Of a stretch of 64,000 nt of DNA, positions 1 to 8,416 are shown piece by piece. Position 1 is the first letter of the stretch. Every line of letters begins with the position of its first letter. The notes under the pieces were generated by a model. That model was not told the DNA's origin. It saw nothing but the letters and a program-made list of their open reading frames with translations, and searched no databases. Source of the DNA: Microbacterium oxydans (GTDB lineage: Bacteria > Actinomycetota > Actinomycetes > Actinomycetales > Microbacteriaceae); the NCBI RefSeq assembly GCF_000956405.1, contig NZ_JYIV01000029.1, forward strand, positions 124,001 through 188,000, in the 5' to 3' direction. Both the position numbers and the translations under genes were made by a program.

Positions 1-43
1 ATTCCTCGAGCGCTCCGATCTCCACCACCTGATAGCCGCTCAT
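1..43 (-). CDS. 5' end of an unidentified gene (partial)
   Basis: The first 14 codons (MSGYQVVEIGALEE) of a reverse-strand gene that runs off the left edge of the window. Its ATG overlaps the TGA of the upstream PdxH-like gene in an ATGA arrangement, so the two are probably translationally coupled and co-transcribed. Too little is visible to name the product. Confidence 0.55.
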   Translation of the reverse strand, partial: MSGYQVVEIGALEE

Positions 44-663
44 GCGTGCTCTCGCTCCCCGACCGTTGTCTCTGTCCCGGCCGCGGCCCCTGCCACCGTG
101 AGATCCCACGCGGCTTCCGTTCGCCGATACACGATCCGCGTGTGATCACGATCGGCCGCCCCTTGCCAGAACTCGACACGCGTCGGCACGAGCCTCCACA
201 GAGCCCAATCCCCCGGCGCGATGCCTGCCCTGGCCACCGCAGACCGCCCCGCGAGATCGGCTGCGCTCTCGGATTCGCCGGCCTCCTGAACCCGTCCACG
301 TACACGGACGGCTCGCACGAGCGGCTGCCACCAGAAGTTCAGCGCTCCGGCAGGGGCGCTCGCGAGCTGTGACCCTTTGCGAGACGAACGCGCACCGGCG
401 AAGGCCCACCCTCGCTCATCGACGTTCTTGAGGATCAGCGTCCGAGCATCCGGTATGCCATCTCCGTCGACCGTCGCCAGGGTCGCCGCATGGGGTTCGG
501 CGACTCCGACGGCAGCCGCATGTCGGATCCAGTCCAGGAAGAGCGGAACCGGGTCGACGGGGAGTTCAGAGAGGTCGATCGATGGCGCCACACCGGTGAG
601 CGCGGGCTGTGCCCGGAGCCAGCTGCCGGTGTCGGACGAGAGCGATCTGAAGTCGGTCGGCAT
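40..663 (-). CDS. pdxH: pyridoxamine 5'-phosphate oxidase family protein (PdxH-like)
   Basis: A 207-residue FMN-binding split-barrel protein of the PdxH family, which oxidises pyridoxine or pyridoxamine phosphate to PLP with FMN and O2. Family landmarks are an EPHAATLATVDGDG segment near residue 57, a DARTLILKN strand, a SSRKGSQL FMN-phosphate contact and a late VEFWQG motif. The length fits (about 210 expected), but the canonical C-terminal arginine-rich RLxP ending is absent; the last 25 residues are Ala/Thr-rich. It may therefore be a PdxH paralogue with altered substrate. A CATAGT hexamer 7 nt before the ATG would permit a leaderless transcript. It is coupled to the next gene by an ATGA overlap. 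Confidence 0.8.
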   Translation of the reverse strand: MPTDFRSLSSDTGSWLRAQPALTGVAPSIDLSELPVDPVPLFLDWIRHAAAVGVAEPHAATLATVDGDGIPDARTLILKNVDERGWAFAGARSSRKGSQLASAPAGALNFWWQPLVRAVRVRGRVQEAGESESAADLAGRSAVARAGIAPGDWALWRLVPTRVEFWQGAADRDHTRIVYRRTEAAWDLTVAGAAAGTETTVGEREHA

Positions 664-688
664 GTTCTCGACTATGCCATGCGCCCGA

Positions 689-3600
689 TCATTCGGCGTC
701 GGAACGGTTACGACGACGCACGATCACCGCTCCGACCCCGGCGATGAGCAGAAGCAGTCCGAGCAACGCCGCTCCCCACGGGGCTTCTCCACCGGTGGCC
801 GGCAGACTGCCGGTGGAGGGCGAGGACGGTGTCGGAGAAGGCGATGGCGGGCCGGACGCCCACACCGCATAGAGCACCAGGTCGTCGCTCAGACCGGAGA
901 CCGTGAGGCGGTCGAAGGCTGGATCGGCCTCGACCGCGGTCGGCGATGTCGACCAGCCAAGGAAGGTGGTGCCGGTGCCGGCGAATCCGAGGTCTGACGC
1001 TCCGGGGTATGTGACGGACGCCCCTGGTGGTCCATCCCACTCGCTCTCCCCGCGTTCTCCGGCGTTCTCGTGGAAGGTGATCGTGAATCGAGGATCCGGA
1101 TCGGCGTACATCGCGACCAGTGTGAGGTCGGCGCCCGAGAATCGGATCGTGCGCTTGACCTGATACAACCCGTCTCGGGGAACGGGGCTCGTGATGATGC
1201 GGGCGACGGCCATGGAGGGCTTGCTCCACCCGACGAACACCTCGTCGCCGCGAGTCAGGGAGGAGCCGTCGGCGACGATGGCGCTCGAACCGGTGTCGTA
1301 CCTGTCCGGATCGACCGGCACAGTGCCACCAGTGTTCCCCGCCCCGTCGTAGGTGATCGTGAAGGGAGCCCCGATCGGCTGCTGCCAGCGGGCGTAGAGC
1401 ATGAGGTCTGATCCCACGGGGGTATCGAAATCGTACGGGACGAAGTAGCCGGTGTCCGTGCGCTCGTACCAGCCGACGAAGGTCTGGCCGTCCGGCTGCG
1501 GCGGCAACGGATCCGGTGCCGCGACCGTCGCCTGATCCTCGACCGTCTGGGTGAGGTCCGCCAGAGGCGCAGGGGATGACGGATGGTCGAAGAACTCGAC
1601 GGTGTGCGGGTCGGTCAACCACTTCGCATACAGCGCGAGGTTGCTCGCCGGCATCGTCGCGCCCTCGAAGGTGAACGGCACGTTGAAGGCCGAATCGGTG
1701 AACCAGCCGAGGAAGATGTCGCGCCCTCTGGTCGGGTCAGCGGGAGCTGTCGCCTCCAGCGGACTCTCGTACGGGATCGCGCTCACGGGCGGGATCGCGG
1801 TTCCTCCGCCCGTGACGAAGGTGAGGGCATAGGTGTTGCGGCTGTAGAACTGGTACCGATACGCGTCATTCGTGTTCCGGCTGTTGTTGAGTTGATAGAG
1901 GTGCCCCGAGGCCGCGTCCAGCTGGAAGTAGTTGCCGTGCGTGTTGACACCGGTCCCGTAGCCGACGAAGGAGGAGTATCCGTCGATCACGCCGGCGACC
2001 TGACGGTCCCCCACCGACGCCCAGTACCAGGGCGTGCGGTAGGTACCGAAGATCTGATGCCCCGGGTCGATCGCCTGCCGCACCGTGGTCTTGTCGTTGT
2101 TGTAGAGCGTCGCCACGCGCACGGGGTCATTGGGTGTGCCGTCCGGCCCGAGGACCACGTCCGGCGCGTTCTGCGACTGGTCCAGCGACTCCACGAAGTC
2201 GTAGCGCTGCGTCAGGACCTGGGTGCTCGACGCCGCCATCTTGCCGGTCATCGTCGTGGTGCGCGAGCCGAGGTCCACCGAGCCGGCATCGGCTGATGCT
2301 CCGGTGTAGTTCGCCGTGAAGGTCTCCGGGGTGATCTGCTGCGGTCCCCAGCCGCGCAGCACGCAGCTCTGGTTCTGCGTGCCGGCATCGTATGCGGTGA
2401 TCATGCCGGACCCGTCCGACTGCGAGAGCGGAACGGGTGCCACGCCCGCTGTCTGCATGTTGAACCCGATCTTCTCGCGCACCGAGAAAGTGCCCAACAG
2501 CTGTCCTCCGCCGGGGACGGTCGATCGGAAGTAGTCCGTGCCGCTCACATCCATCGTCACGTCGTAGGTGCCCGCCGCGTTGCACGCAGCCGGGACGTTC
2601 AGGGAACTGCCCGGCGCGATGAGCACGAAGTCTGCTCTCCACAACGACCGCGTCAGGTAGACGTTCACCACTGTCGATCCATCACCGCGCACGGAGACAT
2701 CCTGCTGGCTCACCGCGAGATCGGCGAAGGCGAGCGGATCGGGCTGGACGAGCGCGGGATCGAGCTGAGCCCGCACCAGCTCCTGGATGCCGAGGGGGAT
2801 GTCCCCCTTCGTGGTCGGACCTCCGACTGTCGATCCCGCGATCGCGGTGGAGGCGATGTCGTCCAGGAAGGTGTAGGTCGCGGGGTCGGCGAGCTGCGCG
2901 GGACTCAGGGCGCCGTCCGCCGCGCTCCAGTCGGGAGCCGGACTCCCCGCCGGGCTGAAGACCGGGGCCGGGTAGACGTCGGGCACGACATTCGCCTTCT
3001 CCAGCCAGTAGCTGATGTGGTACTCCACGTCCTGGCCGGTCCACCCCGCGTAGAGCGTGGTCGTCGCGGTGATCGGGAACGTCAACGGCACGGAGCGCGC
3101 TTCGTCCGCCCACCACCGGTCGAACTCATAGCCTGTGCGGGTCGGCTCCGGGACGGCGGCCAGATCCGCAGCCGTGAACTCCGTATCCGGTTCGATCACG
3201 AACACGGGATTCACCGCCGTGCCATCGGTGATGAAGGAGACCGCGAAACCGGAGGCGAACTTCGGGATGAGCCGCAGATCGGACGTGACCGGGGCGGAGA
3301 AGTCGTACGGCGCCTGAGTGCCGTCGCCCTGCCGATACCACTGCCCGGTGAAGACCTGGCCGTCGGGGACGTGCACGACGTCCGGAGCGATCTCCCCGAG
3401 TGGCTGCCCGTTCTTCACTTCGTCGGCGTCGATGACCCGGCGTGCGTCGTTCCCGCTCGGTCCCGCCAGGAACTGGACGGTCCAGACGTCGGCGAACCGG
3501 GCGTCGACCACGAGGTCGGCCGTGATGACGGTGGTCTCGAACTCGAACGGCACCTCGACGCCGCCGGACTGCGTCACCCAGCCGTCGAAGATGCCGTCGG

Positions 3601-3856
3601 CCGCGGGAGGCGCGGGCTGGCGGGGCACGAGACCACCGTCCGCGACGTCGACGCGCGAGACCTCGGCGTCGAGCGAGCGGAAGATGACCGTGTGGTAGTT
3701 CCAGATCCCCGGGGTGGAAGGTCCGCCGACCGGAGCGGCCGCGAACGCAGGCAGGGCGACGACCGCGGGAGAGATCAGCGCGATCGCGAGAGCGGCGGCA
3801 GCCGCTCTCAGACGATGTCTCGCGAACCTGATGCCGTCACCTCCCCCGGACGTCAC
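689..3856 (-). CDS. LPxTG-anchored surface protein with InlB B-like repeats
   Basis: A 1055-residue secreted wall-anchored protein. The GTG start opens a signal peptide with a basic RHRLR stretch, a hydrophobic run to about residue 37 and an FAAAP cleavage region. The body holds six or more diverged modules of the InlB B-repeat (Listeria-Bacteroides repeat) type, each with an FxGW core (FDGWVTQ, FDRWWAD, FLGWFTD, FVGWYER, FVGWSKP, FLGWSTS) followed by an LYAxW-like strand. A longer unique region of roughly residues 330-650 separates two groups of modules. The C-terminus has a Pro/Ser/Thr wall linker, an LPATG sortase motif, a hydrophobic segment and an RRRNR tail. It is probably an adhesin or surface-display protein; the ligand cannot be inferred. 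It appears monocistronic. Confidence 0.85.
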   Translation of the reverse strand: MTSGGGDGIRFARHRLRAAAAALAIALISPAVVALPAFAAAPVGGPSTPGIWNYHTVIFRSLDAEVSRVDVADGGLVPRQPAPPAADGIFDGWVTQSGGVEVPFEFETTVITADLVVDARFADVWTVQFLAGPSGNDARRVIDADEVKNGQPLGEIAPDVVHVPDGQVFTGQWYRQGDGTQAPYDFSAPVTSDLRLIPKFASGFAVSFITDGTAVNPVFVIEPDTEFTAADLAAVPEPTRTGYEFDRWWADEARSVPLTFPITATTTLYAGWTGQDVEYHISYWLEKANVVPDVYPAPVFSPAGSPAPDWSAADGALSPAQLADPATYTFLDDIASTAIAGSTVGGPTTKGDIPLGIQELVRAQLDPALVQPDPLAFADLAVSQQDVSVRGDGSTVVNVYLTRSLWRADFVLIAPGSSLNVPAACNAAGTYDVTMDVSGTDYFRSTVPGGGQLLGTFSVREKIGFNMQTAGVAPVPLSQSDGSGMITAYDAGTQNQSCVLRGWGPQQITPETFTANYTGASADAGSVDLGSRTTTMTGKMAASSTQVLTQRYDFVESLDQSQNAPDVVLGPDGTPNDPVRVATLYNNDKTTVRQAIDPGHQIFGTYRTPWYWASVGDRQVAGVIDGYSSFVGYGTGVNTHGNYFQLDAASGHLYQLNNSRNTNDAYRYQFYSRNTYALTFVTGGGTAIPPVSAIPYESPLEATAPADPTRGRDIFLGWFTDSAFNVPFTFEGATMPASNLALYAKWLTDPHTVEFFDHPSSPAPLADLTQTVEDQATVAAPDPLPPQPDGQTFVGWYERTDTGYFVPYDFDTPVGSDLMLYARWQQPIGAPFTITYDGAGNTGGTVPVDPDRYDTGSSAIVADGSSLTRGDEVFVGWSKPSMAVARIITSPVPRDGLYQVKRTIRFSGADLTLVAMYADPDPRFTITFHENAGERGESEWDGPPGASVTYPGASDLGFAGTGTTFLGWSTSPTAVEADPAFDRLTVSGLSDDLVLYAVWASGPPSPSPTPSSPSTGSLPATGGEAPWGAALLGLLLLIAGVGAVIVRRRNRSDAE

Positions 3857-3948
3857 CGCACGAACAGATCGTTACAGTGTGCCACCGGGGCGGGTGGACG
3901 GCTAGAGGCCCTGGTCTTCAGTGGGTGAGGGTGCCTCTGACCCCGACG

Positions 3949-5547
3949 TCAGGCGAGCTCGATGAGGTCCTGGTACTCCTGGCTCCAGATGTCCTCGACA
4001 CCGTCGGGCAGGATCAGCACACGCTCGGGGTTGAGCGACTGCACGGCACCGGGGTCGTGGGACACGAGCACGACAGCACCCTCGTAGTGCGCGAGCGCGC
4101 CGAGGATCTCTTCGCGGGAAGCGGGATCGAGGTTGTTGGTCGGCTCATCGAGCAGCAGCAGGTTCGCCGAAGACACGACGAGCGTCGCGAGCGACAGACG
4201 CGTCTTCTCCCCACCCGACAGCACACCCGCCGGCTTCAGCACGTCGTCGCCCGTGAACAGGAACGACCCGAGCACCTTGCGCGCCTCGGTCTCCGTGATG
4301 TGAGGAGCGGCCGAGACCATGTTCTCGAGCACGGAGCGCTTCACATCGAGGTTCTCGTGCTCCTGGGCGTAGTAGCCGACCTTGAGGCCGTGTCCCGGCT
4401 CGAGCTGCCCCGTGTCGGGCTTGTCGACGCCGGCGAGCATCCGCAGCAGCGTGGTCTTGCCCGCACCATTGAGACCGAGGACGACGACCTTCGAACCGCG
4501 ATCGATGGCCAGGTCGACATCGGTGAAGATCTCGAGCGACCCGTACGACTTCGAGAGGCCCGACGCCATCATCGGAGTCTTGCCGCAGGGCGCCGGCTTC
4601 GGGAAGCGCAGCTTCGCGACCCGGTGTTCCTGGCGCACCTCGTCGAGCCCCGCCAGCAGCTTCTCCGCGCGCGCGATCATCTGATGCGCCGCAGCGGCCT
4701 TCGAGGCCTTCGCACCGAAGCGGGCAGCCTGCAGCTGCAGGGTCGTGGCCTTCTTCTCGGCGTTCGCGCGCTCCTTCTTGCGGCGGTCCTCATCGGCGAC
4801 CCGCTGACGCAGGTAGTTCTTCCAGTTCATGTTGTACGTGTCGATGACCTGACGGTTCGCGTCGAGGTAGAAGACGCGGTTGACCGTCTCCCCGACGAGC
4901 TCGACGTCGTGGCTGATCACGATCAGTCCGCCCTTGTAGCCCTTGAGGAATTCACGCAGCCACACGACGCTGTCGGCGTCGAGGTGGTTCGTCGGCTCGT
5001 CGAGGATCATCGTCTGCGCGTCGGAGAAGAGGATCCGTGCGAGCTCGATGCGGCGACGCTGTCCACCGGAGAGCGTCGACAGCGGCTGATCGAGGATGCG
5101 GTCGGGAAGCGAGAGGTTGTTGGCGATGGACGCCGCCTCCGCCTCCGCCGCATAGCCGCCCTGGGCCTCGAACTGCTCGGTGAGGCGGGCGTAGCGCTTC
5201 ATGGCCTTGTCTGCCACCGCAGGGTCGTCCGATCCCATCGCGAGGGCGGCTTCGGTCATGCCGAGGTTCAGCTGGCCGAGTCCACGAGCATCGAGGATGC
5301 GGGTCCTGGCGAGGTCCTCCGGGTTGCCCGAACGCGGGTCCTGCGGAAGATAGCCGAGTTCGCCGGAGCGGGTGACGCTTCCGCCGGACGGCAGGACATC
5401 GCCCGCGAGCACCTTGGTGAGCGTGGTCTTCCCGGCCCCGTTGCGGCCGACGAGTCCGATCTTGTCTCCGTCGGCGACACGGAACGAGACGTTCTCCATC
5501 AGCAGGCGCGCGCCAACGCGGATCTCGAGGTCGTGCACGGCAAGCAC
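3949..5547 (-). CDS. ABC-F family ATP-binding cassette protein
   Basis: A 532-residue cytosolic protein with two ABC ATPase domains and no membrane segments, the ABC-F architecture of ribosome-associated translation or resistance factors. Domain 1 has Walker A GRNGAGKTT (about residue 34), signature LSGGQ and Walker B MILDEPTNHLD. Domain 2 has Walker A GLNGAGKTT, signature LSGGEKTR and LLLLDEPTNNLD. A charged alpha-helical linker rich in Lys and Arg (RRKKERANAEKK) joins them. The start is a GTG. It is divergent from the DedA gene. Whether it protects against antibiotics or tunes translation cannot be decided from sequence. Confidence 0.9.
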   Translation of the reverse strand: MLAVHDLEIRVGARLLMENVSFRVADGDKIGLVGRNGAGKTTLTKVLAGDVLPSGGSVTRSGELGYLPQDPRSGNPEDLARTRILDARGLGQLNLGMTEAALAMGSDDPAVADKAMKRYARLTEQFEAQGGYAAEAEAASIANNLSLPDRILDQPLSTLSGGQRRRIELARILFSDAQTMILDEPTNHLDADSVVWLREFLKGYKGGLIVISHDVELVGETVNRVFYLDANRQVIDTYNMNWKNYLRQRVADEDRRKKERANAEKKATTLQLQAARFGAKASKAAAAHQMIARAEKLLAGLDEVRQEHRVAKLRFPKPAPCGKTPMMASGLSKSYGSLEIFTDVDLAIDRGSKVVVLGLNGAGKTTLLRMLAGVDKPDTGQLEPGHGLKVGYYAQEHENLDVKRSVLENMVSAAPHITETEARKVLGSFLFTGDDVLKPAGVLSGGEKTRLSLATLVVSSANLLLLDEPTNNLDPASREEILGALAHYEGAVVLVSHDPGAVQSLNPERVLILPDGVEDIWSQEYQDLIELA

Positions 5548-5710
5548 AGCGGACGTCCGTTCTTTCGGGGAGGGTGTTCGGCCGATCGGCCAGCCTCCCA
5601 GTATAAGCCGCGTCGCCGGGAGCTGCGGTCAGCAAGATCAACCCGGAGAGTGAGCACACCGATACTCCGGTGGGATGCCACCTCCCTCGCCCGCCGCATA
5701 ACGTGCCGGA

Positions 5711-6328
5711 GTGGACATCCTCAACGACCTGATCATGCAGGCGATCGCCTCGCCCTGGCTGTACCTGGTGCTGTTCGCCGTCACCATCGTCGACGGCTTC
5801 TTCCCCCCGGTGCCCAGCGAGACCGTGCTCGTGGCCGCAGCCGCCGTCGCCGCCTCGACCGGCGAGGGGAACCTCCTCCTCCTCGGGGCCGTCGCCGCGA
5901 TCGGAGCCGCGATCGGCGACAACGTCGCGTTCCTGATCGGACGAGGACTGGGCACCACCCGCTTCGCATGGATGCGCCGCCCGCGAGTCGCCGCGGCATT
6001 CGCGCATGCCCAACGTGCACTCGATCGACGCAGCGCCACGCTGATCCTCGGCGCCAGGTACATCCCCGTCGGACGAGTGGCGGTCAACATGTCGGCTGGG
6101 GCTCTCGCGTTCCCCTGGCGGCGCTTCCTCCCGCTGAGCCTGATCGCCGGAGTCAGCTGGAGCGTGTTCAGCCTCGCGATCGGTCTGCTCGCCGGGGCGT
6201 GGATCAAGGATCAGCCTCTGCTCAGCGCGGGGCTCGGCATCGTCGTCGCGCTGCTCATCGGTCTGGTGATCGACCGGATCGCCGCCGCCCGCCGCCGCCG
6301 TGCAGCGGCGCCTCAACTGGCAGGATGA
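5711..6328 (+). CDS. DedA family membrane protein
   Basis: A 205-residue polytopic protein of the DedA/SNARE-associated (VTT domain) family, linked in other bacteria to undecaprenyl-phosphate or phospholipid flipping and membrane homeostasis. The sequence shows the family's FFPPVPSE re-entrant motif near residue 30, a GDNVAFLIGRGLG segment and an ARYIPVGRVAVN motif, plus four hydrophobic stretches. A TAACGT hexamer ends exactly 6 nt before the GTG, arguing for a leaderless transcript starting at the GTG. Its TGA lies just before the histidine kinase start, so it may be transcribed with the two-component genes. Confidence 0.85.
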   Translation: MDILNDLIMQAIASPWLYLVLFAVTIVDGFFPPVPSETVLVAAAAVAASTGEGNLLLLGAVAAIGAAIGDNVAFLIGRGLGTTRFAWMRRPRVAAAFAHAQRALDRRSATLILGARYIPVGRVAVNMSAGALAFPWRRFLPLSLIAGVSWSVFSLAIGLLAGAWIKDQPLLSAGLGIVVALLIGLVIDRIAAARRRRAAAPQLAG

Positions 6329-6333
6329 GAGCC

Positions 6334-7611
6334 ATGGCACGCCGTCGCGAGCGTTCACCTCGCCGATCACGCATCAGCCGTCGCACCGCCGCTTTCGTGG
6401 CCCTGTGCGCGGCGCTGGTGGCGCTGTTCACGGTGCTCGTCTCGCTGCAGAGCGTCCTGTATGGCACGCCCGTCCCCCTGTCGTTCATCCTCGGAGCGGC
6501 CCTCTGCGTCTCTCCGCTGCTGGCGATCTCGCACCCGCGATGGGCCGTCGGGCTCTTCACGGCCGGTGCACTCACTCTTCCGCTCACGGTTGTCCCCGAG
6601 CTCGCGATCGAGTCCCCGTGGCCGTGGTCCGTCCCCGCCCTTCTCACGTTCGTCCTGTTCGTCGGCGTCGTCACGTTCCTCCACGGTGCGCGGCTCGGCG
6701 CCTTCGCCCTGATCCTCGGTGCGATCGCCTCGCTCGTCTCACCGCTGCTCCGGCCCGACATGGTGGCTGTGCCGGAATCATCGGCCAGTGCAACGGCCGA
6801 CCTCATCGTGACGACCTCCCTCGCCTCTGCCATGTTCCTGATCGCCTCGCTGGTCGCCGGACGCGTCCGGGTGGCCGCCGAGCTGTCGCGGGAGAAGGAG
6901 CATAGCGCGCTCGAGGAGGCCAGACGTGCGCTCGTCGAAGAGCGCACGAGGATCGCTCGGGAGCTTCACGACGTCGTGGCGCACAGCATGTCGGTGATCC
7001 AGGTGCAGGCGTCGACCGCGAAGTACCGCATCCCCGACCTGGATGACGCGACCTCGGCGGAGTTCGAGGACATCGCAGCGACGGCGCGGACTTCGCTCAC
7101 CGAGATGCGGCGCATGCTCGGTGTGCTCCGCACCGAGGACCAGAGTGCCGAGCTCGCGCCGCAACAGGGCATCGAGGACATCGCCTCCCTGGTCGACAGC
7201 ATCCGCCGCGCCGGTGTCGAGGTCGGACTCGTCCTGGACGGTGGGGATGCCGCCGCGGCAGCGACGCCCGCCGTCCAGATCGCCGCCTTCCGCATCGTCC
7301 AGGAGGCTCTGAGCAATGCCGTCCGTCACGCCCCGGGGGCGCGTATCGCCGTGCGGGTGCGCGCCGAGGACCGATCGATCCGGATCGCGGTGCGCAACAC
7401 CGCGCCGCCCCGCATTCCGGAAGGTCACGGCGGCGGATACGGACTCCGGGGCATGCGGGAGCGCGCCGAGCTCCTGGGTGGGAGCCTCTCCGCCGGCCCG
7501 GCGACCGACGGGGGTTGGGAAGTCGATGCCATCCTCCCGGTCGACACGAGCGATCCATCGTCGCGCGACCTCACGCCATCGCCCACCCCTCTCGATAAGG
7601 AACACTCGTGA
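6334..7611 (+). CDS. NarL-family sensor histidine kinase
   Basis: A 425-residue membrane sensor kinase. Residues about 18-180 hold five or six hydrophobic segments with little extracytoplasmic sequence, so the sensor is membrane-embedded. A coiled linker precedes the HisKA_3 box ARELHDVVAHSMS, with the phospho-acceptor His near residue 212. The HATPase_c domain follows, with an NAVRHA N-box and a GGGYGLRGMRERAE G-box. I chose ATG 6334 because AGGA lies 8 nt upstream; ATG 6325, which overlaps the DedA stop, is the alternative. The reading frame stays open far upstream, but that part is antisense to the ABC-F gene. Its 3' end overlaps the response regulator start by 4 nt (GTGA). Confidence 0.9.
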   Translation: MARRRERSPRRSRISRRTAAFVALCAALVALFTVLVSLQSVLYGTPVPLSFILGAALCVSPLLAISHPRWAVGLFTAGALTLPLTVVPELAIESPWPWSVPALLTFVLFVGVVTFLHGARLGAFALILGAIASLVSPLLRPDMVAVPESSASATADLIVTTSLASAMFLIASLVAGRVRVAAELSREKEHSALEEARRALVEERTRIARELHDVVAHSMSVIQVQASTAKYRIPDLDDATSAEFEDIAATARTSLTEMRRMLGVLRTEDQSAELAPQQGIEDIASLVDSIRRAGVEVGLVLDGGDAAAAATPAVQIAAFRIVQEALSNAVRHAPGARIAVRVRAEDRSIRIAVRNTAPPRIPEGHGGGYGLRGMRERAELLGGSLSAGPATDGGWEVDAILPVDTSDPSSRDLTPSPTPLDKEHS

Positions 7612-8279
7612 CGATCACCGTGCTCATCGCCGATGACCAGGCCATGGTCCGTGCGGGATTCGGGGCACTGCTCGACGCCCATGACGGCATCAGGGTCGCC
7701 GGCCAAGCCGCCAACGGTGCGGAGGCGGTCGCGCTTGCGGCACGACTGGATCCCGATGTGATCCTCATGGACGTGCGGATGCCGGAGATGGACGGCATCG
7801 AAGCAACGCGTCGGATCCTCGGGCCGTCGTATCCGGCGGCGCACGTCCCCCGCATCCTGATGCTCACGACATTCGACATCGACGACTACGTGTACGACGC
7901 GCTCGAGGCCGGTGCCAGCGGTTTCCTGTTGAAGGATGCGCTGCCGGAGGAACTCGTACACGCGGTGCGCGTCGTCGCCGGTGGAGATGCCCTCCTCGCC
8001 CCGAGCGTCACGCGACGAATGATCGAGCAGTTCGCCGGGCGACGACCCCGGACCCCGCGCGCGGCGACGGCGCTCGCCGAACTCACCGACCGCGAACGCG
8101 AAGTGCTCGTGCTCATCGGCCGCGGCCGCTCGAACACCGAGATCGCCGCCGATCTGTTCATCGCGGAGCAGACCGTGAAGACCCATGTCGGCAAGGTGCT
8201 CGCGAAGCTGAACCTCCGCGACCGCGTGCACGCCGTGATCCTGGCCTACGACACCGGGCTCGTCGAGCCGTCGTCCTGA
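7608..8279 (+). CDS. LuxR/NarL-type response regulator
   Basis: A 223-residue cytosolic DNA-binding regulator, partner of the kinase just upstream. The receiver domain has the acidic pair D9-D10, phospho-acceptor Asp55 (in VILMDVRMPEMDG), a Thr switch residue (LMLTTFD) and the conserved Lys (FLLKDA). The C-terminal LuxR helix-turn-helix starts at LTDREREVL (about residue 158) and contains TEIAADLFIAEQTVKTHV. The GTG start overlaps the kinase stop, so the pair is coupled. The acyltransferase gene downstream, preceded by repeat motifs at 8291-8346, is a plausible target. Confidence 0.92.
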   Translation: MTITVLIADDQAMVRAGFGALLDAHDGIRVAGQAANGAEAVALAARLDPDVILMDVRMPEMDGIEATRRILGPSYPAAHVPRILMLTTFDIDDYVYDALEAGASGFLLKDALPEELVHAVRVVAGGDALLAPSVTRRMIEQFAGRRPRTPRAATALAELTDREREVLVLIGRGRSNTEIAADLFIAEQTVKTHVGKVLAKLNLRDRVHAVILAYDTGLVEPSS

Positions 8280-8290
8280 CCCTCCCCGAC

Positions 8291-8346
8291 GATTCACCCC
8301 GTCTGTTCGCCACGTCGACTCACCCCGTCGTAGGGGGTCACGACGG
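8291..8346. promoter_or_regulatory. putative operator region before the acyltransferase gene
   Basis: This 137-bp gap holds two direct copies of GAYTCACCCCGTC (8291-8303 and 8317-8329), 26 bp apart. Overlapping the second copy is a perfect 7-bp inverted repeat, CCGTCGT (8325-8331) and ACGACGG (8340-8346), with an 8-bp spacer. A TAGTCT -10-like hexamer lies further downstream, before the acyltransferase ATG. Binding by the adjacent LuxR-type regulator is inferred from position only. Confidence 0.4.
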
Positions 8347-8416
8347 CACCCGAGGGTGATGCCTCCGCCCACACCGCGTCCCTAGTCTCCTGGAACACCG
8401 CTTCCGAGGAGGACTC

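Noticed and set aside
3877-6324. Very long plus-strand open frame upstream of the histidine kinase
   Set aside because: It is antisense to the ABC-F gene, is Arg/His-rich low-quality sequence, and only its last 425 codons have kinase sequence with a proper start.
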